Source: DASUGM01 sp036274055 (lineage in GTDB: Bacteria > Acidobacteriota > Vicinamibacteria > Vicinamibacterales > SCN-69-37). Taken from it: a stretch of DNA of 50,090 bases. Positions 33,111-41,166 of this stretch are shown here, one piece after another. The stretch spans positions 1-50,090 of the forward strand of contig DASUGM010000130.1 of NCBI GenBank assembly GCA_036274055.1, written 5' to 3'. A program made the translations under genes and the position numbers. Numbering within the stretch: the stretch's first letter is position 1; every line of letters begins with the position of its first letter. Under the pieces are notes generated by a model. The model searched no databases. It saw only the letters and a list, made by a program, of their open reading frames with translations, and was not told the DNA's origin.

Positions 33111-35773
33111 TTGCCGGTCCGCCGCGTCTCGCCGAACTCGTCGTCGCGTGGTCGCTGCGGGCCGAGGAGCGCGCCGCGGTCCTCGGCGATCTGCAGGAGG
33201 AATTCTCCACGTTGCTGGCCGCCGACGGCCGCAGCGCCGCCCGCCGTTGGTACTGGACGCAAGCCATTCGATCGTTTCTGCCTAACGTCACGCGGCGTCA
33301 CGCCGCTTCGCGAAGGAGCGCTGCCATGTTCTCGACCGACACAATTGCCCAGGACCTGGTCTTTGGCTGGCGGATGCTGCGCCGGCGGCCGCTCGTCACC
33401 ACCATCGCGGTGCTGTCGCTGGTCTCGGGCCTCTCGATGGCGGCGGTGGTATTCAACCTGCTCAACGCGATCGTGCTCCGGCCGCTGCCGGTCGAAAATC
33501 CCGATCGCCTGATGGTGCTGCTGGCGCGTCGCGGCGCCAATCTGAATCACAATTTTTCCTATCCGGATTTTCAGGACTATCGCGCGCGACAGCAGACGTT
33601 CGTCGATCTGACGGCGTACAGCCGCGCCGACGTCACCGTACGGCTCGACGCCGGCTCGGAAGTCTTGCCCGCCGAGTTCGTCGCCGGCAGCTATTTCACG
33701 ACGCTCGGCGTCGGCACCCGCTTCGGCCGCGGCCTGACCGACGCCGACGTCACCGCCGGCGCGCCGCTCGCGGCCGTCGTCAGCGATCGGCTGTGGCGGC
33801 GGATTGCCGGCGACGGTGCGGCCTTCGACGGCCGCGCGGTGACCATCAACGATCGTCCGTTCACGATCGTCGGCGTCGCCGCGCCCGGATTTGGCGGGAT
33901 GATCGTCGGGCGCGACGTCCGCGTCTGGGTGCCGTTGACCCATCGCGAATTGCTCGAGCCTGGCCGCGCGATCACGACCGATCGGTTCGTCAGCTGGCTG
34001 ACGCTGGTCGGCCGTCTCAAGCCGGGAGTGAACGAGAACCGCGCGGCCGCCGACCTCGATCGCATCGAAGCGGCCCTCGGTCCCGCGGTGCAGCGCACGG
34101 AGCAGCGCACGTTCGTCCTCGCCGCCGGCGGGCAGGGGGACTCGATGCTGCCGTCGATCGTCGCGTCGCCGCTGCGCCTGCTGCTCGGTGCGGCGCTGCT
34201 CGTCCTCGTCGTCGCCTGCGCCAACGTCGCCAGTCTGCTGGTGTCCCGGACCGTCGAACGCGGCCGCGAGATCGCGGTGCGCACCGCGCTTGGCGCCAGC
34301 CGTCTGCGGATTGCGCGGATGCTGATGGTCGAGACGCTGCTGCTGAGCGGCGTTGGTGCAGTGTTCGGAATGGGCGTATCGGTCTGGGCCGCCCGCCTCG
34401 CGGTGCGATTGATCACGCAGTTCGGCGAACCGGTCGCGGTCAACATCGGCGTCGACTGGGGTCTGTTTGGCTTCGTCGCCGCGGCCGCGCTGGCGACGGC
34501 GCTGCTGTCGGCGCTGGCGCCGATCGTTCACGTGCTGCGGACGCCGGCCGCGGGCGGCCTCGGCGTCGGCGGCCGCCAGGTGTCGGCAGCGCCGGCGGCG
34601 GCGCGGCTGCGCAGCGGCCTGGTGGTGGTGCAATTCGCGCTGTCACTGGCGCTGGTCGGCTCGGCCGCGCTGCTCGTCCGCACCATTGTCAATCTGCGCG
34701 CGGTGCCGACCGGATTCGATCTCGATCACGTGGCGCTGGTCGCCATCGATCCGGTCGCGGCGCACCTCGGCCCCGATCAGGCGCAGCAGTTTCTGCACGA
34801 CGTCGAATCCCGCCTCGCCGCGGTGCCGGGCGTCCGTGCCGCCGCCTACGGCCGGATCATCCCGATCGGCTTCGGCGGATCGCGTGGCTCGATCGCCGTG
34901 CCCGGCTATCTGCCGGCGGCGGACGAAGACATGGAGATCAACTACAACGCGGTTTCGCCGTCGTACTTCGACGCCACCGGCATTGCCCGGGCGGACGGCC
35001 GCATCTTCAGCGACGCCGATCCGCTCACCGGACCGATCCCGGCCGTCGTCAACGAGACCATGGCGCGCCGCTACTGGCCGGGCGGACGGGCGGTCGGACG
35101 TCTCTTCCAGTTCGACGGCGCCGACGGCCCGCCGATGATGGTGGTGGGCGTCGTGGTCAACGTGAAATACCGGATGATCCGCGAGCCGGACGCGCCGAGC
35201 TTCTATCTGCCTTATCGCCGCGTCGGCCGGCCGCGCGCCGGCATCATGCACGTGCGCGTCGAGGGCGATCCGGCGGCGCTGCTGCCTGAACTGCGCCGCG
35301 TCGCGATGAGCGTGGACCCGCGCGTCCCGGTCAGCGATGTGCGCACGTTACGCGATCAGGTCTGGCGCAATCTCTCGACCGAGCGGATGGCGATGACGAT
35401 CGCCGTGGCGCTCGGCGGCGCGGCGCTGCTGCTCGCCGCGGTCGGGTTGTTCGGCGCGATGTCGAATCTCGTCGGCCAGCGCCGCCGCGAAATCGGCGTC
35501 CGGCTCGCGCTCGGCGCGCGGCCCTCCGAGGTCGCGCGGCTCGTCGTCGGCCAGGGGCTGCGGCTTTCGCTGCTCGGCAGCCTGCTCGGCCTCGGCCTCG
35601 CGTTCTGGCTTGGCCGGCTGCTCGAAGCGCGGCTCTACGGCGTCGCGGCCTTCGACCCGTTCAGTCTCGCGGCGTCGGTCGCCGTCCTCGCCGGTGTCGC
35701 CGCGGTTGCAACCTGGGCGCCCGCCGGTCGAGCGGCCCGGACGAATCCGGTCGACGCGCTGAGGGCGGAGTGA
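33107..35773 (+). CDS. ADOP-type MacB/FtsX ABC permease
   Basis: An 888-residue inner-membrane permease of the acidobacterial duplicated orphan permease group. Residues about 1-70 form the family's cytoplasmic prefix (VLGDLQEEF block). Then come two MacB-PCD/FtsX modules, each with a periplasmic domain: first (about 80-460) with transmembrane helices near 95, 355, 405 and 455, and second (about 500-885) ending in three helices. VVSDRLWRRIAG and REIAVRTALGASRLRIARML / REIGVRLALGARPSEVARLV are the duplicated hallmarks. There is no ATPase partner nearby, hence orphan. Transport substrate unknown. The GTG start overlaps padR; an ATG at 33068 lies within padR and is rejected. Confidence 0.9.
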   Translation: MIAGPPRLAELVVAWSLRAEERAAVLGDLQEEFSTLLAADGRSAARRWYWTQAIRSFLPNVTRRHAASRRSAAMFSTDTIAQDLVFGWRMLRRRPLVTTIAVLSLVSGLSMAAVVFNLLNAIVLRPLPVENPDRLMVLLARRGANLNHNFSYPDFQDYRARQQTFVDLTAYSRADVTVRLDAGSEVLPAEFVAGSYFTTLGVGTRFGRGLTDADVTAGAPLAAVVSDRLWRRIAGDGAAFDGRAVTINDRPFTIVGVAAPGFGGMIVGRDVRVWVPLTHRELLEPGRAITTDRFVSWLTLVGRLKPGVNENRAAADLDRIEAALGPAVQRTEQRTFVLAAGGQGDSMLPSIVASPLRLLLGAALLVLVVACANVASLLVSRTVERGREIAVRTALGASRLRIARMLMVETLLLSGVGAVFGMGVSVWAARLAVRLITQFGEPVAVNIGVDWGLFGFVAAAALATALLSALAPIVHVLRTPAAGGLGVGGRQVSAAPAAARLRSGLVVVQFALSLALVGSAALLVRTIVNLRAVPTGFDLDHVALVAIDPVAAHLGPDQAQQFLHDVESRLAAVPGVRAAAYGRIIPIGFGGSRGSIAVPGYLPAADEDMEINYNAVSPSYFDATGIARADGRIFSDADPLTGPIPAVVNETMARRYWPGGRAVGRLFQFDGADGPPMMVVGVVVNVKYRMIREPDAPSFYLPYRRVGRPRAGIMHVRVEGDPAALLPELRRVAMSVDPRVPVSDVRTLRDQVWRNLSTERMAMTIAVALGGAALLLAAVGLFGAMSNLVGQRRREIGVRLALGARPSEVARLVVGQGLRLSLLGSLLGLGLAFWLGRLLEARLYGVAAFDPFSLAASVAVLAGVAAVATWAPAGRAARTNPVDALRAE

Positions 35774-35784
35774 TCGGGGGGCGC

Positions 35785-35790
35785 TAAGAT
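35785..35790 (+). promoter_or_regulatory. Candidate -10 box (TAAGAT) for a small ORF
   Basis: TAAGAT lies at -13 to -8 from the GTG start of the 28-codon ORF at 35798, with no Shine-Dalgarno sequence. It sits 12 bases past the permease stop. The same spacing is seen at other starts in this window. Confidence 0.35.
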
Positions 35791-35797
35791 CGCCCGA

Positions 35798-35884
35798 GTG
35801 GAGCACCTTCGCCTCGTCCTCAAATCGGCGATGCTCTGGCTCTTCATCATCGTCGTGATCTACTTCATCCTCCATCGTCCGTAG
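35798..35884 (+). CDS. Putative 28-residue single-pass membrane microprotein
   Basis: GTG-initiated, 28 codons plus TAG. The predicted peptide starts MEHLRLVLKSAM, continues with an unbroken hydrophobic stretch (about residues 12-25, LWLFIIVVIYFIL) and ends HRP. It has the size and charge layout of bacterial membrane microproteins: a short basic N-terminus, one helix and a basic end. It occupies the gap between the ADOP permease and yqgE genes, on the same strand, with a -10-like box at leaderless distance. It could bind the upstream permease. Chance occurrence is possible because codon use in so short an ORF is uninformative, though the tiny spacer is otherwise unexplained. Confidence 0.5.
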   Translation: MEHLRLVLKSAMLWLFIIVVIYFILHRP

Positions 35885-35959
35885 ATCACCGCAGTCGTCC
35901 GGCCTCGTAGGCGCCGAACACCTGTGACGGCTGATCGACGACGAGCGCGGCGGGAGGAG

Positions 35960-35965
35960 TAAAAT
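35960..35965 (+). promoter_or_regulatory. Candidate -10 box (TAAAAT) before yqgE
   Basis: TAAAAT is at -12 to -7 from the yqgE ATG at 35972. A Shine-Dalgarno-like GGGAGGAG (35952-35959) lies just upstream with a long 12-base spacing, so leaderless and SD-led translation are both conceivable here. Confidence 0.35.
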
Positions 35966-35971
35966 CGATCG

Positions 35972-36517
35972 ATGTCTCTCGCGCCCGCCTTGCTGTTGTC
36001 GATGCCGCAGCTCGTCGATCCGAATTTCGCGCGGACGGTGATCCTGCTCTGCGAACACGCGGCCGAAGGCGCGTTCGGCCTCGTCGTCAATCGCCCGTCC
36101 GACGTCTCGGCGGCCGCGGCGGTGAAGCTCGAACCGGCGGTCGACCAACCCAACGATTTGCCGCTGCTGATCGGCGGTCCGGTCGAGCCGCAGCGCGGCT
36201 GGATCCTGACTGCCGCGGCGCCCGACGGCGTCGAGTCACGCAGCGTCGGCGCCGGGCTGTACCTGTCGGCGTCGCCGGTGCTGTTGCGGCGCGTCCTGAC
36301 GGCGCGGCCCCTGCCGAAGCGGACCCAGGTGCTCGCCGGTTACGCCGGCTGGGGACCGGGACAGCTCGACGCCGAGATCGCGCAGTCGGCGTGGCTGATC
36401 ATGCCGGTCGAGCTCGACCTGATTTTCGAGATCCCCGCCGCCGCGGCCTGGGAAATGGCGATCCGACGCCTCGGCGCCGATCCGCACATGCTGCAGATGG
36501 GACACGGGGTGCATTGA
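35972..36517 (+). CDS. YqgE/AlgH family protein (DUF179)
   Basis: A 181-residue cytoplasmic protein of normal family length. Signatures: APALLLSMPQLVDPNFARTVILLCEH at the N-terminus, GAFGLVVNRPS, LLIGGPVEPQRGWIL, and VLAGYAGWGPGQLDAEIAQSAW. The structure of the family is known but its biochemical role is not; AlgH in Pseudomonas influences alginate and other virulence regulation. It is followed by a 60-base low-complexity GC spacer and a convergent queG. Confidence 0.93.
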   Translation: MSLAPALLLSMPQLVDPNFARTVILLCEHAAEGAFGLVVNRPSDVSAAAAVKLEPAVDQPNDLPLLIGGPVEPQRGWILTAAAPDGVESRSVGAGLYLSASPVLLRRVLTARPLPKRTQVLAGYAGWGPGQLDAEIAQSAWLIMPVELDLIFEIPAAAAWEMAIRRLGADPHMLQMGHGVH

Positions 36518-36578
36518 AGGGCCGTGCGGGGTGCGCCGTTGCGCGGTGCGGCGTGCGGGGTTCCGGCGTTCTTGAGTT

Positions 36579-37682
36579 CTAGCGTTCTGAGCGTCCCGCG
36601 TCCCGCGACCCTGCCCAGTCGAGCCCGTCAATCACATCCGGATCCTGACCGCTTGGATGTGCCGCAAGCGCCGCGATCGCCGCGGTCCGCTCTGGCGAGT
36701 CGAGACTCGCGGCTGCATAGGCGAGCGATCGGCGGATGCGCTTGAGTCCGGCGCGGCGCATCGCGCTGCCCTTGATCAGCGCCCGCCACGCGTCGTCGCT
36801 CATCGTGCAGAGATCAACCAGCCGCGGCGCATCCAGGCCGGCGCGCGGTTGCCACGCCAAGTCGTCGCTGACCGCGGCGCGGCGATTCCACGGACAGACG
36901 TCCTGACAGATGTCGCAGCCGTACACCTGCGCGGAAATCTGCGGCCGCAGGGCGGCGTCGACGGGAGCCCGTGTTTCGATCGTGAGGTACGACAGGCAGC
37001 GGGTCGCGTCGAGTTCGTAGGCCGCGGTCAGCGCGCCGGTCGGACACGCGTCGAGACAGCGCGTGCAGGTGCCGCACTGGTCGACCGCCGGCGCATCGGG
37101 CTCGAGATCGAGGTTGGTCAGAATCTCGGCGAGCACGAACCACGAGCCGATCGCGGGATTGATCACGCAGGTGTTCTTGCCGATCCAGCCGAGCCCGGCC
37201 TGCTCCGCGAACACGCGCTCCTGAATCGGGCCGTTGTCGACGCACGAGAACGCCTCGAGCCCGGGCCCGGCCTCGGCGGCGATCCACTCGAGCAGCGCGC
37301 GCAGCCTGGCGCGAAGGACGTCGTGGTAGTCCTCGCCGCGCGCATAACGGGCAATCTCTGCCTCACCGCTTCCGGCGCGGTTGTCGGTGTCGTCTCCGGT
37401 TCCCCCCGAGTCTCTGCGGCTCCCCGTGTCTCTGCGTCTCTGCGTGTCCGGCGTGTTGTAGACCACGCCGAGCGAGACGATCGACCGCGCCGAGCGCAGG
37501 ACCTGCGCGGGATCGAGCCGCTCGTCGCGCGATTCGTGGAGGTAGCGCATGTCGCCGGCGCGGCCCTGGTCGAGCCAGTCGCCGAACCGCGCCAGTTTTG
37601 GATGCCGGTCCGCGCGCGCGATGCCGCACAGATCGAAGCCACAGTCGCGGGCGCGGAGCTTGATCGCTGCGGAAGTCACCAT
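36579..37682 (-). CDS. queG: Epoxyqueuosine reductase with low-complexity insertion
   Basis: A 367-residue cytoplasmic enzyme for the last step of queuosine tRNA modification, reducing epoxyqueuosine with a cobalamin and two [4Fe-4S] clusters. Cluster motifs are CGTCTRCLDACP and CDICQDVCPWN; EQAGLGWIGKNTCVINP and ARYARGEDYHDVLR are family blocks. Between VVYN (about residue 76) and EIARYARG (about 109) lies an extra about 30-residue Arg/Asp/Gly/Thr-rich loop. It is encoded by simple-sequence DNA (37359-37454, words like TCTCTGCG) not expected in the family. The last about 20 residues are also low-complexity. No other queuosine gene is nearby. The palindromic spacer 37683-37768 separates it from acnA upstream. 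Confidence 0.9.
   Translation of the reverse strand: MVTSAAIKLRARDCGFDLCGIARADRHPKLARFGDWLDQGRAGDMRYLHESRDERLDPAQVLRSARSIVSLGVVYNTPDTQRRRDTGSRRDSGGTGDDTDNRAGSGEAEIARYARGEDYHDVLRARLRALLEWIAAEAGPGLEAFSCVDNGPIQERVFAEQAGLGWIGKNTCVINPAIGSWFVLAEILTNLDLEPDAPAVDQCGTCTRCLDACPTGALTAAYELDATRCLSYLTIETRAPVDAALRPQISAQVYGCDICQDVCPWNRRAAVSDDLAWQPRAGLDAPRLVDLCTMSDDAWRALIKGSAMRRAGLKRIRRSLAYAAASLDSPERTAAIAALAAHPSGQDPDVIDGLDWAGSRDAGRSER
37410..37448. repeat. Short-word simple repeat inside queG
   Basis: Inside queG the DNA reads TCTCTGCGG-CTCCCCGTG-TCTCTGCG-TCTCTGCG-TG, i.e. three TCTCTGCG copies in 39 bases. The related sequence CCTCTGCGCCTCCGCGTG occurs at 24993-25010 in the 3' end of the epimerase gene. The insertion keeps the reading frame. 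Confidence 0.6.
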
Positions 37683-37770
37683 GGCTCAGGGCTCAAGACT
37701 CACGGCTCGGGATCAAATCCCTGACTCTCAGCGCTTCGACACCGAGCCCTGAGCCCTGAGCCTTGAGCCT
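37683..37770. repeat. GAGCCCT tandem/inverted repeat spacer
   Basis: GGCTCAGGGCTCA (37683-37695) is perfectly inverted as TGAGCCCTGAGCC (37750-37762), and the right side is about four tandem GAGCCCT-like heptamers (37744-37770), reaching the acnA stop codon. A second small symmetry CGGGATCAAATCCC lies between. It is the whole spacer between acnA and queG and could form a hairpin attenuating read-through into queG. Confidence 0.75.
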
Positions 37771-40465
37771 ACTTCGCAAGCCGCCGCGCCACGTACGGCA
37801 GGATCCCTCCGTGCCGGAACGCGGTGAGTTCTTCCGGCGTGTCGACGCGGACGCGGGCGGTGAACGTGGTGACGCTGCCGTCTTCGCGCCGGGCATGCAC
37901 CTCGATCGTGCTTCGGGGCGCGAGCGACGCGCCGGAACCGGCAAAGTCGAACACCTCGCGACCGGTGAGGCCGAGTGACGCGGCCGACTGCCCGGCCGCG
38001 AACTCCAGCGGCAGCACGCCCATGTTGACGAGATTGCTGCGATGGATGCGTTCGAAGCTCTCGGCCAGCACCGCTTTGGCGCCGAGCAGCATCGTCCCTT
38101 TCGCGGCCCAGTCGCGCGACGATCCGGAGCCGTATTCCTTGCCGGCAATCACGACCAGCGGCACCCCGGCGTCGCGATATTTCACCGACGCGTCGTAGAT
38201 CGGCATCACGTCGCCCGCCGGCAGATACGATGTCCAGCCGCCTTCGGTGCCCGGCGCAAGCTGATTGCGAAGCCGGACGTTGGCGAAGGTGCCGCGCATC
38301 ATCACTTCGTGGTTGCCGCGCCGCGCGCCGTACGAGTTGAAGTCCTTCGGCGCGACGCCCTGCGCGATCAGATACTTCCCCGCCGGCGTGTCCGCCTTGA
38401 TCGATCCGGCCGGCGAGATGTGATCGGTGGTGATGCTGTCGCCGAGCAGCGCGAGCACGCGCGCGCCGCGAATCTCGGCCGCCGGCGCCGGCTCGCGCGA
38501 CAGGTTTTCCAGAAACGGCGGACGCCGGATGTAGGTCGAGTCGGCCTCCCATGCGTAACGGTCGCCAGTCGGCACCGGCAGACTGCGCCAGTGCTCGTTG
38601 CCTTCGAAGACTTTCGAGTACTGCTCGCGGAACATCTCCGCCGACAGTGACGCCAGCAGGGTCGTCTGCACTTCCTGCGACGTGGGCCAGATGTCTTTCA
38701 GATAGACCGGCTTGCCGTGGCGATCCTGTCCGAGCGGCTCAGTGGTGATGTCGACGGTCAGCGATCCTGCCAGCGCATACGCCACCACCAGCGGCGGCGA
38801 CGCCAGATAGTTCGCACGCACATCCTGCTGAATGCGGCCTTCGAAGTTGCGGTTGCCGGAGAGCACCGAGCAGACGACCAGCCCGCGATCGCGAACTTCA
38901 GCGGCGATCTCGTCCGGCAGCGGACCGCTGTTGCCGATACAGGTCGTGCAGCCGTAGCCGACGAGGTTGAACCCGAGCTGATCCAGATACGTCTGCAGAT
39001 TCGCCTTGGCCAGATATTCGGTCACCACCTTGGAGCCCGGCGCGAGGCTCGTCTTCACCCACGGCTTCGAGGTCAGCCCCTTCTCGACGGCGCGCTTGGC
39101 GACCAGCCCGGCGGCGATCATCACGCTCGGATTCGACGTATTCGTGCAGCTCGTGATCGCGGCAATCACCACTGAGCCGTGCTCGAGCTGTGTCGTCACC
39201 GCTTCGGCGACCGCCGCGCCGCCGCCACCGGCCGGGGCCGCGGGCCTCTTGATCGCTTTCTGCAGATCGGGCAACGCCGCCGCGAACGACGGCTTCGCAT
39301 TCGACAACGACACCCGGTCCTGCGGACGCCGCGGGCCGGCAAGACTCGGCACCACCGAGGAAAGATCGAGTTCGAGTGAATCGGTGTACACCGCATCGGG
39401 CGTGTCATCGGTCCGGAACAGGCCCTGCGCTCGCGCGTACGCCTCGACCAGCGCGACCTGCGCGGCATCGCGGCCCGTGAACCGGAGATACTCCAGCGTC
39501 ATCTCGTCGATGGGAAAAATCGCGACCGTGGCGCCGTACTCCGGGCACATGTTGCCGAGCGTGACGCGGTCGGCAATCGTCAGGTGCTTGAGGCCCGGCC
39601 CGTAAAACTCGACGAACGTCCCGACCACGCCTTTCCTGCGCAGCGCCTCGGTGATCGTCAGCACGAGATCGGTCGCGGTCGCGCCCTCCGGCAGCTTGCC
39701 TTGCAACCGGCAGCCGATGACGGCCGGTATCAACATCGAGCTTGGCTGGCCGAGCATCGCCGCCTCCGCCTCGATGCCGCCGACGCCCCAGCCCACCACG
39801 CCAAGGCCGTTGACCATCGTCGTGTGCGAGTCGGTGCCAAAGACCGTGTCGGGGTACGTCAGCGTCCTGCCGTCGATCTCCTCGCGGCACACCACCCGCG
39901 CCAGGTACTCGATGTTGACCTGATGGACGATCCCGGTCTCGGGCGGCACGACCCGGAAGTTGTTGAACGCGGTCTGGCCCCAGCGCAGGAACACGTAGCG
40001 TTCGCGATTGCGGTGATACTCGAGGTCGGCGTTCAGCTTCAGCGAATCCGATCGGCCGAAATGGTCGACCTGGACCGAATGGTCGATGACCAGCTCGACC
40101 GGCTGCAGCGGGTTGACCTTCTGCGGATCGCCGCCGAGCTGGGCGATGCCATCGCGCATCGCCGCGAGATCGACAACGCACGGCACGCCGGTGAAATCCT
40201 GCAACAGGACTCGGGCCGGCATGAACGAAATCTCCTTGTCGCCGATCGCCGTCGGCGTCCACGACGCCAGCGCCTTGATGTCGTCCGCATGCACGAAGGC
40301 GTTGTCCTCGCGCCGCAGCAGATTCTCGAGCAGAATCTTCAGCGAGAACGGCAGCCGGCTGACGCCGGCGAATCCGGCGCGCTCGAGCGCCGGCAGGCTG
40401 AACAGATCGAAGCTGTCGCGGCCGACGGTGATCGTCGTCCGCGTCTTGAACGAATTCAATGACAT
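37769..40465 (-). CDS. acnA: Aconitate hydratase A
   Basis: An 898-residue TCA-cycle enzyme of normal AcnA length interconverting citrate and isocitrate. The catalytic domains come first, with DSHTTMVNGLGVVGWGVGGIEAEAAMLGQ, the cluster cysteine in ITSCTNTSNPSV and the CTTCIGNSGPLP pair. The C-terminal swivel domain has SYGARRGNHEVMMRGTFANVR and GSSRDWAAKGT. Under iron loss AcnA-type proteins may also bind RNA. It starts two bases after the beta-barrel stop codon, so it is at the tail of the lpx-containing run. The second aconitase-fold enzyme at 17578-19626 has a different domain order. Confidence 0.96.
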   Translation of the reverse strand: MSLNSFKTRTTITVGRDSFDLFSLPALERAGFAGVSRLPFSLKILLENLLRREDNAFVHADDIKALASWTPTAIGDKEISFMPARVLLQDFTGVPCVVDLAAMRDGIAQLGGDPQKVNPLQPVELVIDHSVQVDHFGRSDSLKLNADLEYHRNRERYVFLRWGQTAFNNFRVVPPETGIVHQVNIEYLARVVCREEIDGRTLTYPDTVFGTDSHTTMVNGLGVVGWGVGGIEAEAAMLGQPSSMLIPAVIGCRLQGKLPEGATATDLVLTITEALRRKGVVGTFVEFYGPGLKHLTIADRVTLGNMCPEYGATVAIFPIDEMTLEYLRFTGRDAAQVALVEAYARAQGLFRTDDTPDAVYTDSLELDLSSVVPSLAGPRRPQDRVSLSNAKPSFAAALPDLQKAIKRPAAPAGGGGAAVAEAVTTQLEHGSVVIAAITSCTNTSNPSVMIAAGLVAKRAVEKGLTSKPWVKTSLAPGSKVVTEYLAKANLQTYLDQLGFNLVGYGCTTCIGNSGPLPDEIAAEVRDRGLVVCSVLSGNRNFEGRIQQDVRANYLASPPLVVAYALAGSLTVDITTEPLGQDRHGKPVYLKDIWPTSQEVQTTLLASLSAEMFREQYSKVFEGNEHWRSLPVPTGDRYAWEADSTYIRRPPFLENLSREPAPAAEIRGARVLALLGDSITTDHISPAGSIKADTPAGKYLIAQGVAPKDFNSYGARRGNHEVMMRGTFANVRLRNQLAPGTEGGWTSYLPAGDVMPIYDASVKYRDAGVPLVVIAGKEYGSGSSRDWAAKGTMLLGAKAVLAESFERIHRSNLVNMGVLPLEFAAGQSAASLGLTGREVFDFAGSGASLAPRSTIEVHARREDGSVTTFTARVRVDTPEELTAFRHGGILPYVARRLAK

Positions 40466-40467
40466 GG

Positions 40468-41166
40468 CTAGAACCCGATGATGAGTCCGCCGGCAATCAC
40501 CGGCGACATCCGAAGCTTGTCTTCCCCGAGTGTGACGCCGCTGTGCCGCATCTCGAGTCGTCCTTCCACACGAAACCCCACTCGCCGGCGGCCGGTGCCG
40601 CTTTTCATGTACTTGAAGCCGGCGCCGGCATCGCCGACGATCCCGTCTTCAATCAACGCGCCGTCGCCGACCAGCTCACGCAGCCACCCGGCGCCGCCAC
40701 GGATGAAATACGAGGCCTGCCCGCGCGTCGCCAGCGTCCACAGCGCCGCCCCGGTGACGGTGAAGCGGGTCAGCGACTCGGTGACCTCGACGTCGGCCGC
40801 GTCCTCGAAGTCGAGGCTGATTTTCGACCGCAACGTCGCGCGCGTCACCGTGCCCGACCCTTCGAGCGCAAATCGCGGCGTGACCCGCTTGCTGAGGTGC
40901 ATTTCCAGGCCGTAGCCGGGACGCAGATCGTTGGTCGTCGAAAACAACGTCAGGGTGCTGCCCGCCGGCGTCAGCAGATCGGCGGAGCTGGTCCCGAAGG
41001 AGGTCGGCCCCACCCACGCCCCGGCGACAGTGAACTCGTAACCACGCGGCCCGCGCGGCGCCGGCCTTGCCGTCGTCTGGGCCGGCTTGCCGGTCTGTGC
41101 CCAGGCCGGCGTCACGCCGAGCCCGCAGGCCAGCACGGCAATCGCGGCCGCGATCGACCGCCTCAT
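40468..41166 (-). CDS. Outer-membrane beta-barrel-like protein
   Basis: A 232-residue exported protein: signal peptide (about residues 1-23, cleavage after AWA), short Pro/Ala/Thr linker, then alternating strands (YEFTVAGAWVGPTSFG, GYGLEMHLSKRVTPRFALEGSGTVTRATLRSKISLDF, and others) ending in IAGGLIIGF with a C-terminal Phe. This suits an eight-stranded outer-membrane barrel of the OmpW/opacity type. Function unknown. The start overlaps the matrixin stop by four bases, so it is coupled to that gene. Confidence 0.75.
   Translation of the reverse strand: MRRSIAAAIAVLACGLGVTPAWAQTGKPAQTTARPAPRGPRGYEFTVAGAWVGPTSFGTSSADLLTPAGSTLTLFSTTNDLRPGYGLEMHLSKRVTPRFALEGSGTVTRATLRSKISLDFEDAADVEVTESLTRFTVTGAALWTLATRGQASYFIRGGAGWLRELVGDGALIEDGIVGDAGAGFKYMKSGTGRRRVGFRVEGRLEMRHSGVTLGEDKLRMSPVIAGGLIIGF

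Noticed and set aside
36518..36578. Small coding sequence in the GC-rich spacer between yqgE and queG
   Set aside because: The spacer is low-complexity (repeats of GTGCGGGGTGCG, GTTCT and GTCCCGC words) between convergent genes; no plausible start and ribosome binding site or conserved peptide was seen.
37703..37717. T-arm-like sequence (GGGATCAAATCCC) suggesting a tRNA
   Set aside because: It is part of the GAGCCCT-type palindromic spacer; no acceptor stem, D-arm or anticodon arm can be drawn around it.
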